Notes: generated by a model not told the origin, from the sequence alone. A DNA stretch of 64,000 nucleotides from Malania oleifera (GCF_029873635.1 NC_080423.1:100874991-100938990); one strand, 5' to 3'; numbered from the stretch's first letter, positions 1 through 12,687 are shown. A program made the numbers and translations.

Positions 1-1953
1 GAGTGAACTTCCTGTAAAATAATAAATAGATAAGGAGATAGAGGATCTCCTTAGCGAAGCTCTTGAGAAGGTTTAAAGAAACCTTTATAAGTGCCATTCA
101 TCATAATGGAGAACCAAGGAGAGGAAACACATTCCGCCACTAAACCACAGAATCTTCGTGAGAAACCAAAGCTTTTTAGAACCAAGTTTAAAAAATCCCA
201 ATCGACCCTATCATATGCCTTAGCCATATCCACTTTGATCATTACATTTCCACCATTAGACTTCTTATGCAGAGAATGAACCATTTCTTGTGCCAAATAA
301 ATATTTTCAAATATACTTCTACTAGGAATAAAAACTCCCTGTTCCGGAGAAATCAATGCAGACAGTAAACCTGTCATCCTTGCAACAATAATTTTTGAAA
401 AAAATTTGTAGATAACACTACAAAGACTAATAGACCTAAACTTGTCAAAACTCTGAGGATTCTGAACTTTTGGGATTAGAACAATGTAAGATGCAGAATA
501 AAATCTAGGAAGAGGAGACCCAGCAAAAAAATCTCTAGCTACATCAATCACGTCTTCTTTTACAATATCCCAACAATCCTGGAAAAAAGCCGAACCAAAA
601 CCATCCGGACCTGGGCTACTATTTCTTAGGATAGAAAGAATAGCATCCCTTACCTCCTCCTCAGACGGTTCACGACAAAGATCAATATTCTCCTCTTCAG
701 AAACCATAGGAGATATTATATCTACAATGTTAGCTGTTCGATTGGGGCCTACACCTGTTAAGAAAGTTCGAAAATACCTTACTGCACCCTTGTGAATAGC
801 TTCCATAGAATTCAACACTTCTCCATTTGGAAGTTTCAATGAATGAATCATAGTCTTCTTCCTCCTTTGGTTCACAAATGCATGAAAGAACTTTGTATTG
901 TTATCCCCTGCCTCCAACCATTTCTTTTTAGCTAGCTAAATAATATGAATCTCCTCCCTCTTTTCTTATGCTTCTAACTCGAGTTTAGTAAGGAAAAAAT
1001 CTTTCTCCATTTCTGGCGAACACCCTTCCTGAAGCTGAGCCTCTAGAGCTTCCATACTTTTCTCCAATTTTTTAATGTTCTGTTGTACATGTCCAGTTCC
1101 AGTTTCGAATTGCAACTTTCGTATGTTTCAATTTACCAGCAAGTCTAAATAAACCCGAACCATGAGATTCCTCCCTCCAGGCTTCCTCCACGCAAGACTT
1201 AAAAGATTGGTGCGTGCTCCAAATATTCTGATACCTGAAAGGAGAAGGACCATACCGATGCAGATTTCTATGAAATCGAATAATCAATGGGTTATGATCT
1301 GAAGTCCTCCTCTTTCCATACTCAAAATAAATATTTGGCAAAACTTGGAGAAGATTCGAATTATAGAGCACCCTATCCAGTTTTACCCAATTTCGAGAAT
1401 TACCACTGTGACCATTACACCAAGACATGTTGCTGCTAGTACCAACCAAATCCATAAGACCACAGTTGTCCAAACAATTATTAAATTCCTCTATAGCCGA
1501 TAACGGCCTCATATGACCACCAATACGTTTCGAATATGAATGGATGATATTGAAATCTACCGCTACTAATCAAGGGAAATCATCCCTCTTTACAAACTCC
1601 AAATCATTCTACAGTTTCCGGTGATCTGTTTGACGACATTTAGCATAAACAAAAGAAGCCAAGAAAACTTGGTTTACAGAACTAAAAATACCCGAAATAA
1701 CTTGATCAGACATATGTTGTAACTCAAAGTGCACTTCCTCTTCCCAAAACATCCAAATTTTACCCCTCACTGAAGCATTCGCACAAAAATTTGAAAAATT
1801 TAGAAAGTCAGCCCATTGCGACATCAGACTTTCATCAAAAAATGGCTTTGAAAGAACCAAAATAGAAGGCGAAAAATTCCTCATTAACTTATGTAAACGA
1901 TTTTTCGACGTGCCTAAACCCTGCACGTTCCACACTAGAATTGTATTAATCAT
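1..1953 (-). pseudogene. LINE ORF2: endonuclease and reverse transcriptase, truncated by window edge
   Basis: ORF2 opens at 1953 with MINTILVWNVQGLG, the usual start of the plant L1 endonuclease. The catalytic-side SDHNPL motif lies in the second segment (1072-1512). The RT segment (51-917) has SSPGPDGF, IPKVQNPQSFDKFRSISLC, PEQGVFIPSRS and KVDMAKAYDRVDW. The FADD box and the RNase H and C-terminal parts are beyond the left edge. The frame is broken between segments and the GDPLSP motif at about 20-40 is preceded by an in-frame stop, so it cannot make full-length protein. Confidence 0.85.
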
Positions 1954-1969
1954 AAATCAAATTTCTTTG

Positions 1970-3376
1970 GACGGGTAATAACCCGTTGAGACTTCTTCTC
2001 ACTTTGCCCATTAATATCCTTCAACTTAACAATCGGAATATGTAAATCATCATCCGAACAAAATCCTTTTTCCAATGGGAGTTTCTCTAAAGAATTTGTC
2101 TCCCCCTCCCTATCCGATTCACAATTATCTGGGACACACCTGGCCATGAAGATACACTCTTGTTCCCAAATTTCTACAACCATATTACTAGACGTCATCA
2201 ACTGATCACACACCACTATGCCATCTTCCACTATCAGAATATCAGTGTCAGGAGCACCCAAGACTGGTTCAACACTCTCCTCCCTCTGCACAATCTCATA
2301 CTGATTTGTATTTCGCTGCAAAGTTTCCACTTCAGGCCTCGGATTTTCAGGAACAAACTCCCCCTCTTCCATCTCACGTTGCGGAACTGTCTCAACCACT
2401 GGAAAAATTTGTGATGTCGTTGCACCCTTTTGCCTAAGTCCCCTCTACAGGTTCTTCAACACTGCATGAATCTATCAATTCTCTTTGAACTTCCTTCCCT
2501 TTATCCAATTTCTTCACATGCCAAACTTCTTGTCGATTTTCTTGTCTACCATATTCTGTATCCTTACATCTATCCCCAATTTTCTGTTTCATTTCACCCC
2601 CTCGGCATACCACCTTTGAATGCCCCTGTCTATGACATTCTCACAATAAAATCCTTACTTTTCGTACCTCACTTCTTGCCAAATTTTCTGATTTGCGGAA
2701 ACAACAATCGGGAAAGCATCCACTTGATTTGCCAATAAATCCACCTCCACGCACATTCTCGCACTGGTAGCCCTAGTTCAATTAAGCATACCACTGTCAG
2801 TTCCCAGGTATCGACCAAACCTTGTGGCTAGAACTTGTAAGCAATCAGGCCTGTACATGTGCATCGGAAGACCAGGGAGAAATAACCATTGAGGGGCCAA
2901 GGATGGTTCCTGCATCAGGTTGAAATCCTTTGTCGATCGAAAAAGACGAAACGGAAATCCAACCAAAATCCTTCCTTCACGAGACCATCCATGAAGAAAA
3001 TCTCATTCATTCTTCATCTGAACAAGTATGTGAAAATCATCCATGAAACTAACAGAAGGGATCTCCGAAAGACCCCACGACTTATGATATTCAAACGGAT
3101 AACGTCAATGGATGGTCTAGATCGCAAAAATTTCAAAACCAGCGCAAACCGAAAATCTTTTGTCACTTTATTCATCTCGGCCTTCGAGAATATAAAACCA
3201 ATTTCTCCATCAACATCAACTGGATATCTCATGGCTAGTTTGAAAGAGGAAGACGACGGGTTAACAACATTAGCATTAGAACGTACTACATGAGCATACA
3301 ACAGAGGTCCTGAACCACCTTTCGAAAGAGGCCCCACTAGTGGAGGATCCCCCAGAGGGCCGGAAGGCGCCGCCAT
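1970..3376 (-). pseudogene. LINE ORF1: RNA-binding protein (DUF4283 type, zinc knuckle)
   Basis: The N-terminal piece (3014-3376) starts MAAPSGPLGD and contains the conserved KFLRSRPSIDVIR-type segment seen in plant LINE ORF1 (DUF4283). A second piece (2778-2966) carries LPGLPMHMY, matching the end of that domain. Around 2608-2650 the minus strand encodes CHRQGHSKVVC, the remains of a CCHC zinc knuckle. An acidic C-terminal tail (1950-2399) ends in a lysine-rich segment and a TGA that overlaps the ORF2 ATG. The reading frame shifts between these pieces, so it is a pseudogene. In the family this protein binds the element's RNA. Confidence 0.75.
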
Positions 3377-3379
3377 CTA

Positions 3380-4225
3380 CTCCTACACAGTAGGCGTCTT
3401 ACTTCAACGAGAATGGAAGAGAGACAATACCTGATTTAGAATGATTCAGAGTACCGGTATAAGAAAGCTTGCTGAAATTCAAAGTTCTGGAAAACCAACA
3501 GGTGGCGAAGTGGGCGACCGTAGTTGCAGCTAATGACTCTTCTATCTGGCGAAATTCTCAAAGTAGGAGGCTGGGGATTTCACCTTTGCAAATCCCAGAA
3601 ATGGCACCGTCTGACTCTCCTCTACGAAACCCCGAACAACACCTAGTCGCCGTAGTTGCAAAGGCTGAGGGTCCCATCGTCATCGTCACGAGATTTCCCG
3701 AACTTGCCGTCGTCCCGCCACAGTTGTCGCAAACCTGCTCTGCAAATCCTGGTGGCACAGGTGAGGGTAGCGACGCGGCTTTTGTGGAGCGGCCGTAGCG
3801 TGGCCAGTGGTGGATGTGCGCATGACGTCTCGCGCAGGAGTGCAGTGGGGCGGTGAACACGAATACGCGTGAGGGAGAGAGCATGAGGTTGGTGGTGGTG
3901 CACCGCTACAGAGTTGGTCATGAATCATGACGAGGGAGGGCCAGGGGAGGGAGGCGTTGTGCGTGCGACGGCGCGAGGGTTATCGCCGCCGTTGCAGATC
4001 TGAATTGCGAGAGCTAGGGCTTGTTTCGCTTGCGCTGTGCACGCGATGGCGCGAGGGTCGTCGTCGCCATTGCAACTCTGAATCTCGAGAGCTAGGGCTT
4101 CGGCTCCTATTGGGTTTTATGTCCCACCACCGTCGTCGCAAACCTCCTCTGCAAATCCCGGTGGCATAGGTTCAACTCCTGGCGCGAGGGTCGTCGCCAT
4201 CGTTGCAGCTCTGAGTCGCGAACCT
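3380..4225 (-). repeat. GC-rich LINE 5' leader with internal repeats
   Basis: About 0.85 kb of strikingly GC- and CpG-rich sequence in an AT-rich window. A GCGCGAGGGT-containing unit starts near 3971, 4049 and 4182, each followed by a TTGCAGATCTGAAT-like block. A second unit (CGCAAACCTNCTCTGCAAATCC) occurs near 3728 and 4134. Its position just upstream of the ORF1 ATG and its end at the junction with Copia fit a LINE 5' UTR and internal promoter. I see no independent gene; open frames on both strands are by-products of the low stop density. Confidence 0.6.
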
Positions 4226-7200
4226 CCTTCCATTTGTTCAAATAAAACGTCTTCTAATTTTCAATGTGAAAATTGTGAATTTGTAAAACACCAGCGTAAC
4301 TCCTTTCCAAAGTCCACATACAAACCATCCCTTCCATTTACTATGATTCACAATGATTTATGGGGCCCCTCACGCTCTCTTAATCGCACTCATACGAAAT
4401 GGTTTGTTACTTTTATTAATGATCATACTCATGTTTGTTGGGTTACTTGTTGAAAGATAAAACTAAAATCCGTTCTATTTTTGTCAGTTTCTACTCCATG
4501 ATTCAAACAGAATTCCAAACTCATCCAAATTTTACGTACTGATAATGGTATGAAACATTTCAATGATATCTTGGGATTTTGTCTTCAAGAAAATGGAATT
4601 GTTCATCAAAGTTCCTGTGTGGATACTCCTCAACAAAATGGGGTTGTTGGATGTAAAAATAGGCATATACTTGAAGTAGCTCGGGCATTGATGTTCACTA
4701 CAAATATGAAAAAATATTTTTGGGGCGATGCCATTTTAACAACTACACATCTCATTAATTAAATGTTGAGTCGAGTTCTTTCTTTTGCTACTCCTCTCCA
4801 GAAATTCTAGGAATGTTTTCCTAACTCTCGACTCCACTCCAATATTTCTCTGAAAATCTTTGGATGCACTGCATTTGTTCATGTTCATGCTCACAATTGG
4901 GATAAATTGGAACCTCGTGCCATTAAATGCGTCTTTATTGGTTATTCTCCTACTCAGAAAGGTTACAAATGTTATGACCCTGTCACCAAAAAAATGTTTG
5001 TTAGCCTTGATGTCATGTTCTTTGAAACGACTCCTTATTTCCAAAAGCCCTCTCTTCAGGGGGAGAAGTGGAGTGAAGATCGATTCTTTGATTTGTCTAC
5101 TTATGAATCTGTGCTATCTACCGAGTCTCCCATTACATCATTTCCTAACCTGTCATGTGCAAATGATCACTTAAACTCAGGGGGAGATGCAGAATAACAA
5201 AATAATAAGGAAATACTTGTTTACTCAAGAAAGCCAAAAACAAAGAACAAGGAGAATCTTATACCTGAGGCACCAAGAGAGTTGGAATCGGTGATGGCTC
5301 CGAGCAACCATGAGTCCACACCTAATCCTGGTCAGGTAATAAATGGCCATGAGCTTCCTTCTGATAAGTCTGCACCTGATGACGTCAATTTATCCATTGC
5401 AGTAAGAAAACAAACAAGGTTATGTACTCTATATCCCTGGTCAAAATACATGTCTTATAAAAATTTGTCTATAGGGTATCGTGCTTTTACCTCTAACATT
5501 GTCAGGATAAAAATTCCAAAGAATATTTAGGAAACCCTGGAAATTCTTGAATGGAGGGAAGTTGTCATGGAAGAAATGTTGGCCCTGGAAAAAAATGGAA
5601 CTTGGGACGTCACGAATTTGTCGAGAGGAAAGAAGCCAGTAGGCTGAAAATGGGTCGTCACAGTGAAATGTAGAGCTGATGGGATAGTTGAACGATATAA
5701 AGTCAGACTCGTTGCAAAATGGTTTACATAGACCTATGGCATTGATTGCATGGAGACATTTGCACCAGTGGCAAAATTGAATACAATTCGGGTCCTCCTA
5801 TCCTTGCCAGCTAACTTAGATTGGCCACTACAACAACTCGACATTAAAAATGCATTTCTAAATGGTGAGTTAAAAGAAGTCTACATGACGATACCACCAG
5901 GTTTCAGTAAGAAAGGTGAAAAAAACAGAGTATGTAAACTCAAGAAGTCCTTGTATGGACTCAAGCAATCTCCCACAACATGGTTCGACAAATTTGCAAA
6001 AGTGATAAAGAATCAAGGATATCGACAAGGGCAATTGGATCACACTATGTTCTTCCAACAGTTTGAAAGTGGTAAGAAAACAATTATGATAGTGTATGTT
6101 GATGATATAATCCTAACTGGAGATGATATAGTGGAGATGGAAAGATTAAAGAAAGTGCTAACTACTGAATTTGAAGTTAAAGACTTAAGACAAATGTGGT
6201 ACTTCTTGGGAATGGAAGTTGCTAGATCAAAAAAGGGTATTAGTGTCTCTCAGCTAAAGTATATCCTTGATCTCCTAACCAAAATTGGCATTCTTGGATG
6301 CAAACCTAGTGAAACCCCGATTAAAGTCGTAAAGAGGATTGAAGACTGCGGAATACTAGTTGAAAAGGAGAGGTATCAAAGATTGGTTGGTAAACTAATT
6401 TACCTATCGCATACCAAACTCGACATTGCATTTGCCGTAAGTGTGGTAAGTCAACACATGCATTCACCGAAAAAGACTCACCTACATGTAGTGTATAAGA
6501 TCCTCAGGTACCTCAAGGGTTCTCTGGGCAAAGGACTTTTTTCAAGAAATTTGAAAGCAAGGAAGTAGAAATTTTCACATATGCAGATTGGGCAGGATCA
6601 GCGGAAGATAGAAGGTCAACCACCGGATATTGCACCTTTGTATGGAGATTGGTTGGTGAACTAATTTACTTATCGCATACCAAACCCGACATTGCATTTG
6701 CGGTAAGTGTGGTAAGTCAACATATGCATTCACCGAAAAAGACTCACCTAGATGTAGTGTATAAGATCCTCAGGTACCTCAAGGGTTCTCCGAGCAAATG
6801 ATTCTTTTTCAAGAAATGTGAAAGCAAGGAAGTAGATATTTTCACAGATGCGGATTGGGCTGGATCAGCGGAAGATAGAAGGTCAACCACCGAATATTGC
6901 ACCTTTGTATGGGGAAATTTGGTAACTTGGAGGAGCAAAAAATAGAATGTAGTGGCTCAAAGCAGTGTTGAAGCTGAATTCATGGCAGTTGCACAAGGGA
7001 TATGTGAATGACTATAGTTATAGAAACTCTTGGAAGAATTACAAATCCCAGTTAAATTTCCTATCAAACTCTATTGTGACAACAAAGCAGCCATCGGTAT
7101 CTCTCTCAATCCAGTTCAACATGACAGGACTAAGCATGTAGAAGTGGACCGACATTTTATCAAAGAGAAGGTTGAAGAAGGAACCATCCGTACGACTTAT

Positions 7201-7502
7201 GTACCTACCAAGGAACAAACTGCAGATATCTTTACTAAAGGGTTAGCTTGACAGAGTTTTGATGATTTCATTTGCAAGTTGGATATGATCAATATTTATG
7301 ATCTAACTTGAGGGGGAGTGTAGAAATCTTGAGTATCTTAGAATATTTTGGAGTACTTTAGGGAAGTATATATTGTATATTATTGAGAGAGATTTGTTTA
7401 GCAGATTATTTTCATATTTAGATCTTCCGATTGTATTATAAATATTGTATAGTGGTCTATACAAATTTATTCAAGAAATATAGAAATTCCATTCTGTTTT
7501 CA
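4225..7502 (+). mobile_element. Copia LTR retrotransposon, 3' part (integrase to 3' LTR), broken
   Basis: Order is integrase (about 4300-5000), reverse transcriptase (about 5560-6570, with YVDDIILTGDD), RNase H (about 6571-7250, with CDNKAAIGI and TKHVEVDRHFI), polypurine tract (about 7310-7318) and a short 3' LTR (7319-7502). The order integrase before RT identifies Copia. It carries a short internal segment duplication in the RT-RNase H region. Its 5' half is not in the window, because a LINE interrupts it at about 4225. It is broken, with roughly five to ten breaks. It is itself inserted in an older plus-strand LINE whose ORF2 starts immediately after the LTR. Confidence 0.88.
7319..7502 (+). 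repeat. Copia 3' LTR (about 184 bp)
   Basis: The segment begins TGTAGAAATC right after a GAGGGGGAG polypurine tract and ends TTTTCA. It contains a TATTATAAATA-like promoter stretch around 7435-7450. The 5' LTR is off the window, so divergence cannot be measured here. The next bases, GGTTT (7503-7507), are the predicted target-site duplication. Confidence 0.7.
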
Positions 7503-10500
7503 GGTTTAAATGATCCCATTAAACAAAAAAGAAGTTAATAGATTCATTGATGTGCATAACATTCATATGACGTGGTTAAATGAGACAAAGATTAGACCAA
7601 AAAATTTAAAAAGGCTGTCAAAGTTGTTCAAAAGAATTGGGTTTTTTCTTTGCACAACTATATGATTGATACACTTTCTAGAGTTATGGTTGGCTTTAAA
7701 TCCAAACATCTACAATACTAGGAATATCAGAAAGCATGCAAAAGCAATTACAGCAAGTTATTTGATTGATCAAGTACTGAATTGGCTTACTTTTTTACAT
7801 TCTTCTAATGACATGTTGAAAAGTAGAAAGCTCTCCACTCAATTGTTAGAGCTAAACAATATTATTGGAGAAAGCCCTTGGGTTGTAATGGGAGATTTTA
7901 ATACCTTAAAGGATCCCTCTGAGAGGTGTAATGGCATTCAAGCTACGGGAATGGAAGAAAACTAATTTCATATTTTTGAATTGTTTGGACAAATAATTAC
8001 TGAATTGAGGAAGATAGTCGTAGACCTCTGGGAATGTTGTGATCAATGGCACTCCTATGTTCACATCCTAAAAGAAGTTGCCATATTTGAAAATAAATAT
8101 GAAAACTTTTTATAAGAGGCACTATCCAAATATTGAGGGTAGAGCTAGAGCTGCTAAACAGGAAGACAAACTCCATTCACGCTATAGTTCCATAAAGGAA
8201 ATTAATGGGAAAATGCAGATTTATATAGAAATTATGATATGCTGCAGCAAATGGCAAAAGCATCATGGCTGCGATTCAGTGAGAAAATTAATAAATTTTT
8301 CTCAAGAATGTTGGGTGACAAAAGAGTTAAGTCTCAGATAAAATCACGTTAATCACAGTTGAGATAACTGCTCCGATCCATAAACAATCCAGTCTGTTGG
8401 GGAAAAAGATGAGGAAATATAACTTTGCAGTACTGAATTCTTAAAGGAGCTTATTTCGTTCCTCTGGTCAGAAGAGTAAAAAAATTCCTCTCAGCAAACA
8501 AGTTGATGAAGAAATTAAGAAGGCTATATTTTCTTTTGTTGTTGGACGCCTGGTCCTGATGGGTACCATTGCAAGCTTTTTAAAATTTTTTGGTAGATTG
8601 TTCTTCAAAGACTAAAAAATTTTCAAGCAGGTAAATACCACACTCACAAACTAGTCTCTAAAGTAAAAACCCTTCACATCTAAAGTATTTTAGATGTATT
8701 GTCTGATGCAATTTGGTCTATAAATACAATGCAAAATTAATGTCAAATAAGCTGCAAAAGTTTCTTGAATATTTCATTAAGTCCAAATCAGACTGCATTT
8801 ATACAAGGGGGAAGTATACAAGATAATATTTTATTAGTTCAAGCGCTGTTACGGGGGTACCATTTGCATACTAAATCACCAAGATTAGCCCTTACAATTG
8901 ACATGATGAAGGAATTTGACTCAGCTGATCATTGGGGCTTCTTAGTTCAGCTATTGGAGTGTATTGAAACTCCTGCAGACTTTGTTGGTCGGATAAAAGA
9001 GTGTATTTCTACACCTTCATATTCTGTCATTGTTAATGGTTTAGTTGAAGGTTTTTTCCAAGGAACAATAGGAATAGGACAAAATGATCCGATTTCACCT
9101 TGTCTCTTGTATTCACACTATATGTCAGAAGACCAATTTAGTAAATCTGTGCTTTTCTAATGGATTACTTATACTGTCCAAAGGAGACTCTGATTCTTAA
9201 GCAGACTGAACTGAAGCAATCGCATGGAATCTGAGGTATTTTTTCCTGGTCTAACTAATGAGAAGGTGCATGAAATTTCTTTCATGCTTCAAATACCAAA
9301 AGGTGATCACTTCTTGTCAAATCCTGGGATTGCCATTGGTTACCAAGAACATAAAAATAGTGAAAAAGCAGAGAAGAATATCAAACAGAATATGCACATG
9401 GACGCATAAATACGTATCTTATGTGAAGGCTCCAGTTAATAGAGTCCATGCTTCAAAGTATCTTTGGGTATTGGGCTAGAGTCCATTTGGGTATTGGGCA
9501 TCTGCTATACTTCTGGCTAAACCTGTTATAATTGAGTTGGGAAGGAAGTTTAAGGCTTTTTCTGTGGAGGGGAAATGATGGAACAGAGAGTGCTGCAAAA
9601 TAAAATGGAAGGGTATTTGCAAGTCTTTAAAAGATAGTGGTTTGAACATCAAGTGACTTACAAAATGGATGACAACATTTGCTATAAAGCTGTTATGGTT
9701 TATTTATACCTCTAAGCCATTTTTATGGGTGGCATGGATATATACTTACAAGTTAAAAGGCAAAAGCATTTGGGCAGTCCAGGATAATTCAAATTGCTGT
9801 TGGACTTGGAAAAGGATTTTATAAGAGAATAAGCTTACCCAAACATAAGGTGCAGAGTAGGAGATGGTGAATCAACACTTTTGTTTGTTCATAATTGGCA
9901 TCAAAACCACCTTTGTTGTAGTACGATGGGGCTCAATTTCCTACAGAATTGGAGTTAATATTAATGTTGGTGTGGTTTTCAATCTTAACAGAGAAACTAA
10001 AGACGGTGCTGGGAATTTTCCCACTGGAAAATTCTATTTTTACTCTGCAAGGGAAACATTAGAGATAAAAGACAACTTGTTACATGGTCATCAATCCTAT
10101 GGTCTAAACATAGTGTGCCTGAACATTGTTTTGTGGAATGGCTTGCCAGCCATATGAAACAGAATTAGCACAATAGATAAAATTGCTAAATGGGAAAGAA
10201 GTGTGAATTGTATTTGTAAGATCAGTGGTTTATATATTGAAATCAAAGAGTATTTGTTCTTTGATTGTCAAAGTTTGAGGCAAGCATATTTGGCAGTACA
10301 AACCTAAATCTAAAAATGATACCTTCTATTGGAATGACAACTTAAATTTCTTTACTGGTATGGGAAATAATGTTTGAGGGGAGAAATACAAGTTTTTTTG
10401 GGGGCAGCTATATTACTGATGGAGGGCCAGCCGGCTGACCAGGAATGAACTATTTTTTGAAGAAAACGGATTTTTTGATAACATATTCTTAGCTGGACAG

Positions 10501-10700
10501 ATTACATGTTCAGTTAAAACCAATTTGGAATAAGCAATAGGCTGCTGCTTTTGGTCTAGATTGATCTGTTGGGCTATTTTTTATGAAGTTTGGAACTACA
10601 TGCTGCCTTTGATGTGTTTAGCATACTAAACACCTCTTTAAGGCAAAATTACCATTTTCCAGCTTGGTTAATATATGAGCTTATTTCTTACTAAAAAAAA
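7503..10700 (+). mobile_element. Older L1-type LINE, ORF2 relic to poly(A) tail
   Basis: The plus-strand sequence starts inside ORF2 at GLNDPIKQKE, typical of the first residues of the plant LINE endonuclease. It continues with PWVVMGDFNTL (about 7870-7910). RT follows: PGPDGY near 8550, then 8765-9160 with LSPNQTAFIQGGSIQDNILL and a decayed FDSAD for the usual YDxVxW motif. A C-terminal zinc-binding RT-associated region lies near 9845-10000. The 3' UTR ends in an A-run at 10693-10700. Stops and frameshifts occur throughout, so it is old. Its start coincides exactly with the Copia LTR end, so the Copia most likely inserted into it and the LINE's 5' part lies left of the window. Confidence 0.82.
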
Positions 10701-11048
10701 TAACTAGAGGAATAATAAAATTTTTAATCTTCGTAGTATTAAACCATTCCTCAAAGGAACTAATTGCAAAGGCTTATGAGGATTTGTCAAAAAAGAATTT
10801 ATCTAACGTTTAAGTGTAAGGGAGACCTTTGCGTTGACAATTAGGACTTTTCAACTTTACCATGACATATATAGGAAGGAGAAGAAGCTTTGGTAGATGG
10901 TTTAATATAAGAATTAACCATTAGAGAAGTAAGAATCCCGCTCTTCACAAGAGAATGCTACTTTTTCGTTGAGATAGTAAAAATTCTGCACTGAGTGACA
11001 AACCACAACTAAAAAATGACACAAGATTTGAAAAGTGCACAGAAAACT
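10701..11048. other. Unassigned intergenic DNA
   Basis: About 350 bp between the LINE tail and the first solo LTR. I see no open frame or recognisable motif. It continues, after removal of the two solo LTRs, into the sequence at 13298-13312 and 15203 onward. Confidence 0.5.
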
Positions 11049-11128
11049 TGTAACGATTTGAAGAATAATGGTATTTAAATAATAAAAAGAAAGGGAAATA
11101 GAAATAGAAACAGAAGGAGGTAGTAGGC

Positions 11129-11373
11129 TTCGTCGACGACATTATACTTTGAATATAATAACTCGAAAATTTTTACACAGGGCCTCGTCGATGAACACAG
11201 AGAGTTCGTCGACGAGCGCATAAGTAGGCCTCGTCGACAAAACTATGTCTCGTTGACGAGAAAATACCGAGAGAGTTTTTGGGGGTAGTTTGAAATTCGT
11301 CGACGAGAGAGGAAGATTCGTTGACGAAATTCCTTAAAGACTCGTCGACGAGATGACGTGTCTTGTCGACGAA
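11129..11373 (+). promoter_or_regulatory. Array of about nine TCGTCGACGA palindromes upstream of LTR A TATA box
   Basis: Variants of YTCGTCGACGAR begin near 11129, 11184, 11205, 11229, 11249, 11295, 11317, 11341 and 11362. Most departures are C-to-T or G-to-A at CpG sites, as expected from methylated-cytosine decay. The array stops just before the TATA box at 11382. The palindromic unit suits a dimeric factor or short hairpins; which, if either, is not known. Confidence 0.65.
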
Positions 11374-12619
11374 TCCAGGGCTATAAATTGCCAAAATACG
11401 GATTTTTCAGCAGAATTCTGGCACAAAAAGGCTCTTTCTCTCTCTAAAAATGCCTCTCCCTCCTCTCTTCGATCCCGGCCCGTTTCACGCCGGATCGATG
11501 ATCTGAAGCTACCACGACACTCCTGACGAAATTCTCTACAAATCCGCAGGAGCGGATCGTCGGTGGAAGAGGTTTGAAATTCGTCCCAAATTTAGGGTAA
11601 GGTGTTTTGTTCAGAATATGCTTCCCCTACAGTTATAAGAAATGTTGTAGGCAAGAAAATACTGATATTTTGTTCTGAAAAATGTCGTTTTCAGGATGTT
11701 GAGTGGAGAACCCTGCAGCTATAGGGTTAGAGTACAGTAGGGACTTTTCAGATTTAAAGTAAGGGAAATATGCTATGTTAGGAATTTTTATAATGTTATT
11801 AGAGATTTTACACATATGTATATACCATCTTATTACCCAGTTTTATAGAATATGAGTTTTAAATGCTTGTGTGGCCTAAGTAGATATTTATGTGATGAAG
11901 AACTTATATAGTTTTAACAGTATATCATACTATACTGAATACACAGATATAGATATTATATTATAGATATTTATTCAGAACAGTATATTATAGTTTTACT
12001 TAGATTAGTATGTTATAGTTTTATACAGATCAGTATATCACAGATATTTATCCAGAATAGTATATTACAGTTTTACTCAGATCAGTATATTACAACTTTA
12101 TTTAGAACAATATATACAATATTTATAATATGTCATGTTTCCTATTACCATAACATACAGAGTATACAGACAGAGTATGTAGACAGAGTATACAGATAGA
12201 TATACAGAGATAGCATCAAGATGCTACAGATACAACATACAAAGATTACAGTATTTACAGTACAAAAGATAGCGTTATGGTAATTTTGGAAACATGATGA
12301 AAACAGTAAAAGAGTATATATCTATATATAGTATCAGATGCCTAAGGAATAATTGTAGACATATACAGATAAAGAATATAGAGCACGGTACCGTTGCTAT
12401 ATACAGATAGAATGCAACCACATATCTCAGATAGTGTGTGGGTACCGTCAACCGTGCTCAGAGAGTATGCAACTCCTCAATTCGCTAGGTTGAGGGGGGC
12501 CGGTTTGGCGAGGTAGCAGCCAGTCCCGCGCCTAGGAGAGTATGCAGTTTGGCCGGGTTGAGGTAGTGTAAAGTATGATGACTTACCTAGAGGGCTAACG
12601 AGGTTAAGTCCTGCCTACA

Positions 12620-12656
12620 GGCCGCACAACCCTGTCATGAGGGGTCAAATCATGAC
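12620..12656 (+). promoter_or_regulatory. Conserved GCCGCACAACC + hairpin block, LTR A
   Basis: GGCCGCACAACCC is followed by the inverted repeat GTCATGA (12634-12640) and TCATGAC (12650-12656) around a GGGG-starting loop. The same block recurs in the other gypsy-like LTRs of this window. Its position downstream of the TATA box puts it in transcribed LTR sequence. Confidence 0.6.
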
Positions 12657-12684
12657 ATATAGAGTTCCAGGGATAAAACACAGT

Positions 12685-12687
<3 letters not shown>

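Larger units (their letters stand above)
1..4225 (-). mobile_element. L1-type LINE, 5' part, runs off the left edge
   Basis: This is a non-LTR retrotransposon read on the minus strand. Its 5' end is near 4225; its 3' end lies beyond base 1. In order it has a GC-rich 5' leader with internal repeats (about 3380-4220), ORF1 starting at ATG 3376, and ORF2 starting at ATG 1953. ORF2 has an apurinic-type endonuclease (about 1080-1953) and a reverse transcriptase (from about 917 down through base 1). It sits inside a Copia element: the Copia integrase region begins right after its 5' end. The frame is interrupted several times, for example between the two endonuclease segments near 1560-1610, between the endonuclease and RT near 920-1070, and by an in-frame TAA at about 40 just before the GDPLSP motif. 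It is a dead but not ancient copy. The family call rests on protein motifs and is firm. Confidence 0.88.

Noticed and set aside
3469-4169. Host gene in the GC-rich island
   Set aside because: Both strands are open by composition. The place, repeats and boundaries fit a LINE 5' leader and no conserved domain is seen.
11129-11373. CRISPR-like array
   Set aside because: Units are short palindromes with irregular spacing inside a plant LTR; there are no constant repeats with uniform spacers and no cas genes.
11173-11394. 73-codon open frame with repeated VDE-type units in solo LTR A
   Set aside because: It reads through the palindrome array. The repetition is of DNA sites, and other copies do not keep the frame.
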